DNA from: Bacillota bacterium
Lineage (GTDB): Bacteria > Bacillota > Clostridia > Christensenellales > Borkfalkiaceae
Assembly: GCA_003343765.1 (NCBI GenBank)
Contig: QAKO01000076.1
Span: forward strand, 1-11,153
DNA length: 11,153 nucleotides
Direction of reading: 5' to 3'
The notes beneath the pieces were generated by a model. It had not been told where the DNA came from and did not search any database. It saw nothing but the letters and a program-made list of their open reading frames with translations. Positions 1-7,900 of this stretch are shown here, piece after piece. Position 1 is the first letter of the stretch. Every line of letters starts with the position of its first letter. The position numbers and the translations under genes are program-made.

Positions 1-62
1 GCGTCGCTGACGCTCCGCAAGTGCGTCGCTGACGCTCCGCAAGCGCGTCGCTGACGCTCCGC
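1..62. repeat. GC-rich 22-bp tandem repeat, three copies (last one cut short)
   Basis: Copies begin at 1, 23 and 45. The core GCGTCGCTGACGCTCCGC is identical in all three; the first two continue with AAGT and AAGC, and the third runs into AT-rich sequence after 62. Inside each core GCGTC and GACGC are inverted repeats around GCT, so each copy can form a tiny hairpin. The same core recurs at 9131-9170 in the same orientation, which makes this a dispersed intergenic element rather than a one-off slippage product. The left boundary may lie outside the window. Confidence 0.85.
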
Positions 63-201
63 TTATCCGAAAAAATCGATCGGAGTTTTTGCAGGAACGA
101 AAGGATGAAAGGTAAAAAATACAGCGGGATAAATTGTATTTTTTCCGCCATACTATTATTGTCGCGCGAGAAAAGAAAGGAGAAAAACGGGGCTGATTTT
201 A
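63..201. other. AT-rich leader upstream of the pst promoter, with a weak hairpin at 114-144
   Basis: I see no credible gene here. The one structure is a 10-bp inverted repeat, AAAAAATACA (114-123) with TGTATTTTTT (135-144), around an 11-base loop. It could be a weak terminator for an upstream gene because its right arm is a T-run, but the stem is almost all A-T pairs. An alternative pairing of GCGG (124-127) with CCGC (145-148) competes with it. Low confidence that either is functional. Confidence 0.3.
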
Positions 202-254
202 TTACAAAATTGTGACAAATATCCGCATAATTTTATACAAATGGCGGCTATAAT
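202..254 (+). promoter_or_regulatory. Pho-box promoter of the pst operon
   Basis: Hexamers spaced exactly 11 bp apart start at 202 (TTACAA), 213 (TGACAA), 224 (CGCATA, degenerate) and 235 (ATACAA). A perfect -10, TATAAT, lies at 249-254, eight bases after the last repeat. No consensus -35 is visible; the last repeat sits near that position, as is usual for promoters that need an activator. Direct repeats on an 11-bp period are the known binding pattern of PhoP/PhoB response regulators (Bacillus PhoP consensus roughly TT-A/T/C-ACA). The promoter in front of the Na+/Pi cotransporter has the same geometry. The regulator and its sensor kinase are not in the window. Confidence 0.8.
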
Positions 255-284
255 GGGGTTACAAAGTTTGAAGGAGAAAAAGAA

Positions 285-1175
285 ATGAAAAAGATTCTGA
301 TGGCAATCTTGTGTGTCGCAATGGCGTGCGGCATCGGTGCTGCGGCAGTGGGCTGCGGCGGAAACAACGGAGGAGAAAACGGCGAGGGATCGTCGGCAGG
401 GCAGATTCTTCTGTACACGCGTGAAGATGGTTCCGGAACGAGGGATGCGTTCATTGAATTGGTCGGATTGGAAGAGATGACCGACAACGCGGCGGTTTGC
501 AACGGAACGAACGTAGTTCTTACGAGTGTTGGCGGAGCGAAGGGTGCGATCGGTTATATTTCGCTCGGATCCCTGAACGACACGGTGAAAGCGGTAAAGA
601 TCGGCGGAGTCGAAGCTACAGCGGAAAACATTATCAACGACACTTACAAACTTTCCAGACCTTTCAATGTTGCATACAAAGCAGCGACGCTGGAATCCAA
701 TGATACACTGAAAGATTTCATGCAGTTTATAAGCAGCAAAGAAGGCCAGAAAGTGATCGTAGATTACGGATGCGTAAGCGAAACGGAAGACACGGCGCCC
801 GCATATGTGAAGCCTGCGACGGCACCCACGTCGGAAGTGAAAATCGGCGGATCGACGTCGGTAGGCCCTCTGATGGAAAAATTGGTAGAAGCGTACTGCA
901 AGGCGAGCGGAGTTGCTTCGACGAAATTCACCATCACGCAGAACGGATCCGGTGCGGGCATGACGGGCGCAGGGGATGGCTCATTCGATCTGGGAATGGC
1001 ATCGCGTGCGGTAAAAGACGATGAGCTCGCAAAAGGGCTGACGGCGAAAGAAATTGCGTTGGACGGGATCGCGATCATTGTCAACAAAGAGAATACGATC
1101 GACAACCTGACGCTTGAACAGCTCAAGAAGATCTACAACGAAGAATACAGCAACTGGTCTGAATTGGGCGCATAA
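285..1175 (+). CDS. pstS: Phosphate ABC transporter substrate-binding lipoprotein PstS, circularly permuted
   Basis: This is the extracellular phosphate receptor of the Pst ABC importer, 296 residues. A basic, hydrophobic signal peptide ends in an A-V-G-C lipobox with Cys24, so the mature protein should be lipid-anchored outside the membrane. The order of motifs is unusual. Those of the second half of ordinary PstS come first: TREDGSGTRDAF (45-56), GAIGYISLG (87-95), LSRPFN (123-128) and SKEGQ (151-155). After a linker rich in Ala, Pro and Thr (about 165-184) come those of the first half: GGSTSVGPL (188-196), NGSGAGM (220-226), DLGMASR (235-241), ALDGIAIIVN (258-267) and NWSELG (290-295). The protein stops exactly where the ordinary one would continue into the SGTR motif. 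All expected phosphate-contact segments (GSTS, SGAG, SGTR) are present, so I expect it to work. The ATG has AAGGAG 8 bases upstream. First gene of the operon, behind a Pho-box promoter. Confidence 0.9.
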   Translation: MKKILMAILCVAMACGIGAAAVGCGGNNGGENGEGSSAGQILLYTREDGSGTRDAFIELVGLEEMTDNAAVCNGTNVVLTSVGGAKGAIGYISLGSLNDTVKAVKIGGVEATAENIINDTYKLSRPFNVAYKAATLESNDTLKDFMQFISSKEGQKVIVDYGCVSETEDTAPAYVKPATAPTSEVKIGGSTSVGPLMEKLVEAYCKASGVASTKFTITQNGSGAGMTGAGDGSFDLGMASRAVKDDELAKGLTAKEIALDGIAIIVNKENTIDNLTLEQLKKIYNEEYSNWSELGA

Positions 1176-1193
1176 AAAAGAACAGAACAAAGG

Positions 1194-1223
1194 GATGCGG
1201 GGGCGGTGAAACGACCTCGCATT
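1194..1223 (+). promoter_or_regulatory. Intercistronic stem-loop between pstS and pstC
   Basis: GATGCGGGG (1194-1202) can pair with CCTCGCATT (1215-1223), nine pairs including two G-U, around a 12-base loop. No T-run follows directly, so it is not a standard terminator. In pst operons the receptor must greatly outnumber the permease, and hairpins after pstS that protect or process the message are known from Bacillus. A similar role here is inference from position. Confidence 0.45.
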
Positions 1224-1245
1224 CATACGTTTTCGGAGAACAGAA

Positions 1246-2130
1246 ATGGCAGAAGAAGCAGTAAGAAAAAAGGTAAAGGGAGATTGGAAGGAAACAGCGA
1301 TGAAAGCGCTGTTTATCGTGGCAGCGGCGGCATTTATAGCGGCGTTGCTCGTGATTTGCGCATTTATTTTTGTGCAGTCTGTTCCGGCATTGAAAGAAGT
1401 AGGCGTTTTCGAATTTTTATTTTCGAGCAAATGGAATCCGGGGAAAGGTGAATTCGGTATCGCGACCATGATCGTCGGCAGCTGTTATGTAACGGCGGGC
1501 GCGCTGGTGATCGGGGTTCCTATCGGATTTTTAACGGCGGTATTTATGGCGCGGTATTGTCCGCGTTCCTTGTATAAGGTACTCAAACCCATGACGAACA
1601 TTCTGGCGGGGATCCCGTCCATCGTGTACGGGTATTTCGGGCTCCGCGTGATCGTTCCCTTTATCCGCGATAATTTCGGGGGATACGGGCAGAGTATTCT
1701 TGCCTGTTCGATCGTGCTCGGCGTCATGATCCTGCCCACGATCATCAGCGTATCGGAGAACTCTCTGCGCGCGGTGCCGAAGAGCTATTACGAAGGCGCG
1801 CTTGCACTGGGCGCGACCAAAGAACGCGCGATATTCTGTACGGAAGTTCCCGCGGCAAAATCGGGCATCATGACTTCGATTATTTTAGGACTCGGCCGCG
1901 TGATCGGGGAAACGATGGCAGTGGTGATGATCTGCGGAAACCAGACGCGGTTTCCCGATTCCATTCTGGACGGCGTGCGTACGATGACGGCGAACGTTGT
2001 TCTGGAAATGAGTTATGTCGAGATGGGCAGCATACACGAAAGCGCGCTGATCGCCACGGCGGCGGTGCTGTTCGTATTTATTCTGATCATCACGCTTCTG
2101 ATCGCGTTGATCCGCAAAAGCAGCAGGTAA
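1246..2130 (+). CDS. pstC: Phosphate ABC transporter permease PstC
   Basis: PstC is one of the two membrane subunits that form the phosphate channel with PstA, 294 residues, the usual size. A charged cytoplasmic N-terminus (to about 18) is followed by a long hydrophobic segment (about 21-45), and further hydrophobic stretches fit six membrane helices in all (about 73-101, 115-140, 150-170, 206-230, 266-289). The conserved LAGIPSIVYG lies at 120-129. The EAA-type loop that docks on the ATPase is EGALALGA (183-190), followed by the family's GLGRVIGETMAV (215-226). The ATG has GGAG 7 bases upstream. It ends 12 bases before pstA, so the two should be co-translated. Confidence 0.95.
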   Translation: MAEEAVRKKVKGDWKETAMKALFIVAAAAFIAALLVICAFIFVQSVPALKEVGVFEFLFSSKWNPGKGEFGIATMIVGSCYVTAGALVIGVPIGFLTAVFMARYCPRSLYKVLKPMTNILAGIPSIVYGYFGLRVIVPFIRDNFGGYGQSILACSIVLGVMILPTIISVSENSLRAVPKSYYEGALALGATKERAIFCTEVPAAKSGIMTSIILGLGRVIGETMAVVMICGNQTRFPDSILDGVRTMTANVVLEMSYVEMGSIHESALIATAAVLFVFILIITLLIALIRKSSR

Positions 2131-2142
2131 GAGGAGGGCGTC

Positions 2143-3078
2143 ATGGAAACGGAAGCCATAAAAAAAAGTTTAACGGAAAGAGAAGAGACGCAGACCGACG
2201 TTGCGCAGATCGTATCGATCAACCGTGTCAGTTTTGCGGATAAACTGCGCGCATATATGAAAAGACCTTTCTCGTTCGCATTGCTGATTCTGGTGCTTAT
2301 CGCGGCGGCGGTCACGGTCGGTGCGGTTGCGTATGTGGTGCTTTACGCGCTGATCCAGGGAATCCCGCATCTGAAACCTTCGCTGTTTGCGTGGGAATGG
2401 ACGACGCTGAACCAGTCCATGCTGCCCGCACTGATCAACACGCTTCTTCTGGCGTTTTTTGCGCTTCTGATCGCGGTGCCGATCGGTGTCTTTGCGGCGA
2501 TTTTTATGGTCGAGTATGCAAAATCGACCAACGTATTCGTAAAAATCGTTCGAATGGCGGCGGAAACGCTGGCGGGGATCCCGTCCATCGTGTACGGCTT
2601 GTTCGGTATGATTTTCTTTGTAAAGCTGTTCGGCTGGGGGTACTGCCTGCTTTCGGGGATCTGTACGATGGCGATCATGATTTTGCCGCTCATCATGCGC
2701 ACGACGGAAGAAGCGCTCAAAGCGGTGCCCGATTCTTTCCGCGAAGGGAGCTTCGCGCTGGGCGCGGGAAAATTGCGCACGATTTTTGTGATCATTCTGC
2801 CTTCGGCGATGCCCGGTATTATTTCGGGTATAATTTTAGGGCTTGGCAGGGTTGTCGGAGAGACGGCGGCGCTGCTCTATACAGCGGGATCGACCTGCCG
2901 CATTGCGGGACTGATGGGCGACAGCCGTACCCTTGCGGTGCATATGTATCTGCTGGCGAACGAAGGGCTGCACGTGGGAGAAGCGTGGGCGACGGGTGTT
3001 GTGCTGATTCTTTTGGTGGTTCTCATCAACGGGTTGGCGGAATTTGTAGGAAATAAGTTGAAAAAGGAGTATAACTGA
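2143..3078 (+). CDS. pstA: Phosphate ABC transporter permease PstA
   Basis: PstA is the second permease of the Pst importer and the heterodimer partner of PstC, 311 residues. It has a polar N-terminal tail of about 40 residues before the first membrane helix (about 44-71). Further hydrophobic segments lie at about 95-123, 140-165, 168-186, 216-247 and 279-300. Family motifs are ETLAGIPSIVYG (141-152), the ATPase-docking loop EGSFALGAGKLR (201-212) and GLGRVVGETAAL (233-244). A strong GAGGAGGG Shine-Dalgarno (2131-2138) sits directly behind the pstC stop. A stretch of 29 bases is identical to pstC at DNA level (see findings). Confidence 0.95.
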   Translation: METEAIKKSLTEREETQTDVAQIVSINRVSFADKLRAYMKRPFSFALLILVLIAAAVTVGAVAYVVLYALIQGIPHLKPSLFAWEWTTLNQSMLPALINTLLLAFFALLIAVPIGVFAAIFMVEYAKSTNVFVKIVRMAAETLAGIPSIVYGLFGMIFFVKLFGWGYCLLSGICTMAIMILPLIMRTTEEALKAVPDSFREGSFALGAGKLRTIFVIILPSAMPGIISGIILGLGRVVGETAALLYTAGSTCRIAGLMGDSRTLAVHMYLLANEGLHVGEAWATGVVLILLVVLINGLAEFVGNKLKKEYN

Positions 3079-3079
3079 C

Positions 3080-3856
3080 GTGGAAAACGAACAGCAAACG
3101 GCGCGTACGGATAAATTTAACGTAACCGATCTGAATCTTTGGTACGGGAAATTCCAGGCGCTCAAACACATCAGCATGAATATCAAGGAAAAGGAGATCA
3201 CGGCATTTATCGGGCCTTCGGGGTGCGGCAAATCGACGTTTTTAAAGACGCTCAACCGCATGAACGATCTGATCCCCGACTGCAAGATCACGGGGCAGGT
3301 GCTCATTGACGGGGAAGACCTGTACGGGAAAGTGGACATCAACGTTCTTCGCAAGCGTGTGGGGATGGTGTTTCAGAAGCCAAACCCGTTCCCGATGAGC
3401 GTGTACGATAACATCGTGTACGGCCCGAAAACGCACGGGATCCGCAAAAAAGCGGATCTGGACGAGATCGTGGAGAGATCGCTTCGGCAGGCGGCGATCT
3501 GGGACGAACTCAAAGACCGTCTGAAAAAGTCGGCGTTAGGGCTTTCGGGCGGACAGCAGCAGCGGCTATGCATTGCGCGGGCGCTGGCGGTGGAGCCGGA
3601 AGTCATTCTCATGGACGAACCGACGAGCGCGCTCGATCCTATTTCGACGAGCAAGATCGAGGATCTGGCGCAGGAGCTGAAAGAAAAATATACGATCGTG
3701 ATGGTGACGCACAATATGCAGCAGGCGGCGCGTATTTCGGATAAAACGGCGTTTTTTCTGCTGGGCGATCTGGTCGAATACGGAGAGACCGATCAGATCT
3801 TCGACCGCCCCAAAGATAAACGGACGGAAGATTATATTACGGGGAGATTCGGTTGA
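3080..3856 (+). CDS. pstB: Phosphate ABC transporter ATP-binding protein PstB
   Basis: PstB is the cytoplasmic ATPase that powers phosphate import through PstC/PstA, 258 residues, normal for the family. All nucleotide-binding elements are intact: Walker A GPSGCGKST (45-53), Q-loop VFQKPNPFP with Gln99 (the KPNPFP form is typical of PstB), signature LSGGQQQR (155-162), Walker B VILMDEP (175-181), D-loop SALD (183-186) and switch His211. I take the GTG at 3080 as the start: it lies one base after the pstA stop, has AAGGAG at 3064-3069, and there is no in-frame ATG before the conserved fold begins. It is followed by phoU after one base. Confidence 0.95.
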   Translation: MENEQQTARTDKFNVTDLNLWYGKFQALKHISMNIKEKEITAFIGPSGCGKSTFLKTLNRMNDLIPDCKITGQVLIDGEDLYGKVDINVLRKRVGMVFQKPNPFPMSVYDNIVYGPKTHGIRKKADLDEIVERSLRQAAIWDELKDRLKKSALGLSGGQQQRLCIARALAVEPEVILMDEPTSALDPISTSKIEDLAQELKEKYTIVMVTHNMQQAARISDKTAFFLLGDLVEYGETDQIFDRPKDKRTEDYITGRFG

Positions 3857-3857
3857 T

Positions 3858-4520
3858 ATGGTAAGAAAACAATTTGAAGAGCAGTTATCCCTTTTGAAAG
3901 ATCTGCTTGTGAAGATGGGCGAACTCAACTGCGAAGCGATCGAGGACGCGGTGACGGCGCTGGAAAAGCAGGATGCGGAACTGGCGCGCAAGACGAAGGG
4001 CGTGGAGCAGCTGGTGGACGAAAAGGAACAGCAGATCGAGCGGCTGTGCCTGAAAATTATTTTGAAGCAGCAGCCCGTGGCGAGCGATCTGTTGTTTGTG
4101 ACGAGCGCGATGAAGATGATCACGGACATGGAGCGCATTGCCGACCAGGCGGTGGACATTTCCGAACTCGTGATCAAGATGAGCCGTCTTCCGTATGCGG
4201 ACGCGGTTGCGGAGATCCCCGAAATGGCGGACAAAGTGCAGGACATGGTGCGAAATGCGGCGAAGTCGTTTGTCGAACGGGACGGCGATCTTGCCAAAGC
4301 GGTCTGCCGTGCGGACGACGCGGTGGACGATCTGTTCGAAGTCATCCGCAATAAGCTGACGGGCATCGTGCACCGCGATATCGAAGGGGACGACAACGGC
4401 GAACAGGCACTGGATATGCTGATGGTCGCAAAGTACCTGGAAAAGATCGGCGACCATGCTTCGAACATAGCGGAATGGGTGATCTTCATGATCACGGGCG
4501 AACATAAAAAACTCAACTGA
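3858..4520 (+). CDS. phoU: Phosphate transport system regulatory protein PhoU
   Basis: PhoU is a cytoplasmic all-helical protein that restrains the Pst transporter and passes the phosphate signal to the PhoR-type sensor kinase. At 220 residues it is full length, with two three-helix repeats. The metal-binding signature of each repeat is visible: MERIADQAVDISE (91-103) and LEKIGDHASNIAEWV (194-208), including the acidic ExxxD residues. Its start lies one base after the pstB stop, with GGGGAG (3841-3846) inside the end of pstB as a plausible ribosome site, so translational coupling is likely. It is the last gene of the operon; a hairpin terminator begins 28 bases after the stop. Confidence 0.95.
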   Translation: MVRKQFEEQLSLLKDLLVKMGELNCEAIEDAVTALEKQDAELARKTKGVEQLVDEKEQQIERLCLKIILKQQPVASDLLFVTSAMKMITDMERIADQAVDISELVIKMSRLPYADAVAEIPEMADKVQDMVRNAAKSFVERDGDLAKAVCRADDAVDDLFEVIRNKLTGIVHRDIEGDDNGEQALDMLMVAKYLEKIGDHASNIAEWVIFMITGEHKKLN

Positions 4521-4540
4521 CTTTTGCGTCGGGAAGTTTT

Positions 4541-4589
4541 AAAAAAACGCAGGGCGGCTTCGTTTCTTACAAAGCCGCCCTGCATTTTA
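4541..4589. terminator. Hairpin terminator after phoU, probably bidirectional
   Basis: GCAGGGCGGCTT (4549-4560) and AAGCCGCCCTGC (4572-4583) form a perfect 12-bp stem around an 11-base loop. On the + strand it is followed by only a short ATTTTAC. On the minus strand it is followed by seven T (the A-run 4541-4547), so it would also stop transcription entering from the array side. The right arm is also the start of the first unit of the 37-bp array. Confidence 0.8.
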
Positions 4590-4800
4590 CATAACTCTGA
4601 TACGGACATAGCCGCCCTGCGTTTTATATAACTCCGATACGGACATAGCCGCCCTGCGTTTTATATAACTTAGATACGGACGTAGCCGCCCTGCGTTTTA
4701 TATAACTTAGATACGGACGTAGCCGCCCTGCGTTTTATATAACTCCGATACGGACGTAGCCGCCCTGCATTTTACATAATTCCGTTACAGACGGAGCCGC
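4573..4800. repeat. 37-bp tandem repeat array, six full copies plus a remnant
   Basis: The 11-mer AGCCGCCCTGC starts at 4573, 4610, 4647, 4684, 4721 and 4758, always 37 bp apart. A decayed seventh start (AGCCGC) lies at 4795, in phase. Units 3 and 4 are identical, and units 2 and 5 differ from each other at one base. The outer units 1 and 6 share CATTTTACATAA where the inner ones read CGTTTTATATAA. The array is contiguous, with no unique spacers, so it is a minisatellite and not a CRISPR. 37 is not a multiple of 3, so it does not encode a repeated peptide. Each copy repeats the 3' arm of the phoU terminator plus its T-rich tail. From 4801 to the promoter at 4864 I see nothing further. Confidence 0.95.
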
Positions 4801-4863
4801 TGATTTTCAGAAGGTTATGTGCGGGATATGGGAGGATAGATTTTAACAGTTCAGGCAAATTTA

Positions 4864-4892
4864 TTGAAAAGCGTGCGTATCTATGATATAAT
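4864..4892 (+). promoter_or_regulatory. Sigma-70-type promoter of the surface lipoprotein gene
   Basis: TTGAAA (4864-4869) and TATAAT (4887-4892) are separated by exactly 17 bases, and TGA just before the -10 gives an extended -10 (TGnTATAAT). There are no phased Pho repeats, so the gene looks constitutive or controlled by other means. The promoter rules out translation starting at the in-frame TTG at 4864. Confidence 0.85.
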
Positions 4893-4923
4893 GGTCATGA
4901 TATTTGGCGGAGGGGGAAAAAGA

Positions 4924-7900
4924 ATGCTGAAAAAAGTTCGACTGCTGTGTTTATTGGCGGTGATCGTTTGTCTGGGAGCGGCGGTTGCCTGCGGAGCGAT
5001 ACGTTACAATGTTGATTTTTATGTAGACGGCGAATTGTATGCGACGGTAGGCACGGACGGGGAAAGGATCGCAATGCCGCAGGATCCTGAAAAGGACGGG
5101 CAGATATTTCTTGGGTGGTACCTGAGCGAAGACGGGGAAGGGGAAGCGCTGACGATCAGGACGTTGCTGGAACAGCCTCTGACGGAGAGCGTGCATCTGA
5201 AAGTATATGCGGTTTTCGGGGAAGGGTACGTGATCACTTTTGTGACGGGAACAACGGAGACAGTTAAGTCGCAGACGGTAGCGGCGGGGAAGACGGCAGA
5301 AGAAGTTACGCCGAAGCAGATACCGAAGGGGAAGATATTCGGCGGGTGGTATACGGATGAGCAATTTACGCAGAAATGGGATTTTTCGCAAAAAGTGCGG
5401 GAAGACAAGGTACTCTATGCGCAATGGCTGAGCAAAACGGTGACAGTCACCTATGATTTCGGCGAGAGCGGGGAAGCGGACAAGACGGTGCAGCTTTCCA
5501 ACGGGGAATATGCGGAAGAGGTTGTGCCGCAGAAGACGGTTACGGGCAAGGAATTTGTCGGCTGGTATACCGATGCAAATTGCACGAAACCCTGGTATTT
5601 TACCCAACCTGTAACGCAGGATCTTACGCTGTATGCGTATTGGGCAGGGGAATATGTAACGGTAACGTACGATTTCAATGCCGAAGGGTTCGGGAAGGAA
5701 AGCGTAGAGGTACGCCGCGGCGAAAGGATCGATTTATTGACGCCGGACAGAGCGCCGGATTTTTGTGCATTCGGCGGTTGGTACAAGGATGCGGAATGTA
5801 CGCAGGAGTGGCGCAGTTACGATCGTGCGGAACGGCCCATGACGCTGTATGCGAAATGGGATGATATAACGGGCAGTTCTGCCCGTGTAATGTACATAGG
5901 GCCGAACGGGCAGACGATGTATCGGTATGCGTCGGTAGGAGACAAGGCGGAGCAAATATCGATATCGCTTCCGGAAGGATACAGGCTGGTGGGCTGGTAC
6001 AGGGACGAAAATTATACAAAAATCTGGGATTTTTCGACCGATCGCATTGCGCAGGAAAACCTGACGCTATATGCAAAGACGGAGATCATCCGTTCCACGA
6101 TTTATTTTGTATCGGATACAGAGGCGCAGCTTCCCGAGCCGTTGGAAGTGGTATACGGGCAGACCGTGATTTTCACATACGGATTCAAAGAAAATCATAT
6201 TCAGATCGGGATCTGGAAAGAATATGACGAAAACGGAGAGCTGTTGGATTACTATTCGACGGGTATCGAATACACATGGAAGCGGACGGAAGACGTAACG
6301 CTCACGGCGGAATTTGTCAATGTTTTCACTTTTCATGAAACGCAAGACGGCGCCGCATACACGGTTACGGGAACGGTGCTCGGAAATATATACTACAGGC
6401 CGGTTCAGTACGAGCTGATCGTTCCGGGTGAATACAACGGCAAACCTGTCGTGGCAGTGGAAGCCTCTGCCTTCACAAATTGCGACGTAGAGCGGATCGT
6501 TCTTTCCGAGGGTATCAGGACGGTGGGTGCGGAAGCGTTTCATGCCGTTTACAGCCTGCGCGAACTGGTGATCGCCTCGTCGGTGGAAGAGCTGAGTCGC
6601 GCGGCTTTTGAAGATTGTCATTCGCTGCGGAAAATTGAATTTTCGCAGGACGCAAAGCTGCATACCGTCGGAGCGAGTGCTTTTCAGGGGTGTTCTTCAC
6701 TGCGGGAGATAGTTCTTCCCGATTCGGTACGGGAGATCGGTTCGGCAGCCTTTTACGAATGTTCCGGTCTGGAACAGGCAGAACTGAGCTGTGTGCAGAC
6801 GATCGGCGATTCGGTTTTCGGCAACTGTACCGAACTGAAAGAGATCACCATTCCGGAAACGGTCACGGCAATGGGCGGGAATGTTTTTTCCCGTTATTCC
6901 ACGGCGCTGCACGATCTGATTATTTATGTTGCGGCAAGCGAGCGGCCCGAAGGCTGGAACGAGAACTGGAACAGCGGTTTAACGGTGGTGTGGAACAAGG
7001 AAACGGCATCGGTATTCGAGCAGGGCGATTATAGGTTCCTTGTGCAGGACGGCGAAGCGACGGTACTGCGTTACATCGTGTTCGATGAATCGGCTGTTCT
7101 GCCTTCGTCGGTGCGTTACGGCGGACAGGAGTATCCTGTTACGGGTATCGGAAACTATGCGTTTGAATACAAAGAGAACCTGACGGACGTTTCCCTTCCG
7201 AGCACGATTGAATGGGTCGGAAAGAATATTTTTTACAGGACAGAGAATCTCAATTTCACGCAGGATAACGGTGCGTTGTATCTCGGCAACGCCGAAAATC
7301 CCTATCTCATACTGGCGGGATTCGACAGCGGCGATTTGATTGCCGCGCCGCTCACGGTACGGAGCGGAACGCGCATTATTCTGGATGAGAGCACGGATGA
7401 TTTCGATCCCGTCAAATACGATTATATTTCCGATCTGCAGTTCGAAGAGGGGATAGATCTGCTTTACATAGGCGACAGCGCGCTGTATTATTGGGGCAGC
7501 GAAGCAAAAGAAGTCCGCCTTCCGTCGGGGATCGGCCATATCGGGAAATACAGTGTCAACTGGAGTATAATTTATGTGGAAGAAGCAGCCTTGCCCGAAG
7601 GCTGGCATGATCAATGGTGCGGAACGTACAGCCGCGTTTACTGGGATGCGGGGAATACTCGTTTCGAAACGGAAGACGGTTTGTATGTGATCGAAGGGGA
7701 TGTTGCGACGCTTGCAAAAAGTTTCGTCGATACCGAGGACGCTTACATTCTTCCCGAACAAGTGAGTTTCGGCGGAAAAACGTATCCCGTGCGCATCGGG
7801 CGCAGCGCATTGACTTTTATGCGGTGCAGGATCTTGTTCATTCCCGAATCTGTCGCGGCCGTTGAAAGCAACAACGTTCCCTATGCGAATATCGGTCTGA

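Noticed and set aside
259..264. Fifth Pho repeat (TTACAA) in the pst promoter
   Set aside because: It lies downstream of the -10 and off the 11-bp grid.
285..1175. pstS truncated at its C-terminus
   Set aside because: The stop after NWSELGA looks like a truncation, but the missing half is present at the N-terminus, and no PstS sequence continues after the stop.
3566..4609. Long minus-strand reading frame (347 codons) across phoU and the end of pstB
   Set aside because: It is antisense to well-conserved genes, crosses a terminator, and its Ser/Arg/Phe-rich product resembles no family; it is a composition artefact. The same holds for the minus-strand frame at 6979-8028.
4573..4800. CRISPR array
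   Set aside because: The 37-bp units are contiguous and near-identical over their full length; there are no unique spacers and no cas genes.
4843..4859. Pho box ahead of the lipoprotein gene (TTAACA at 4843)
   Set aside because: The position 11 bp on (GGCAAA) does not match and there is no further phased copy; a good sigma-70 promoter explains the region.
4864..4923. TTG start 20 codons upstream for the lipoprotein
   Set aside because: That codon is part of the -35 element and has no signal peptide or ribosome site; the ATG at 4924 has both.
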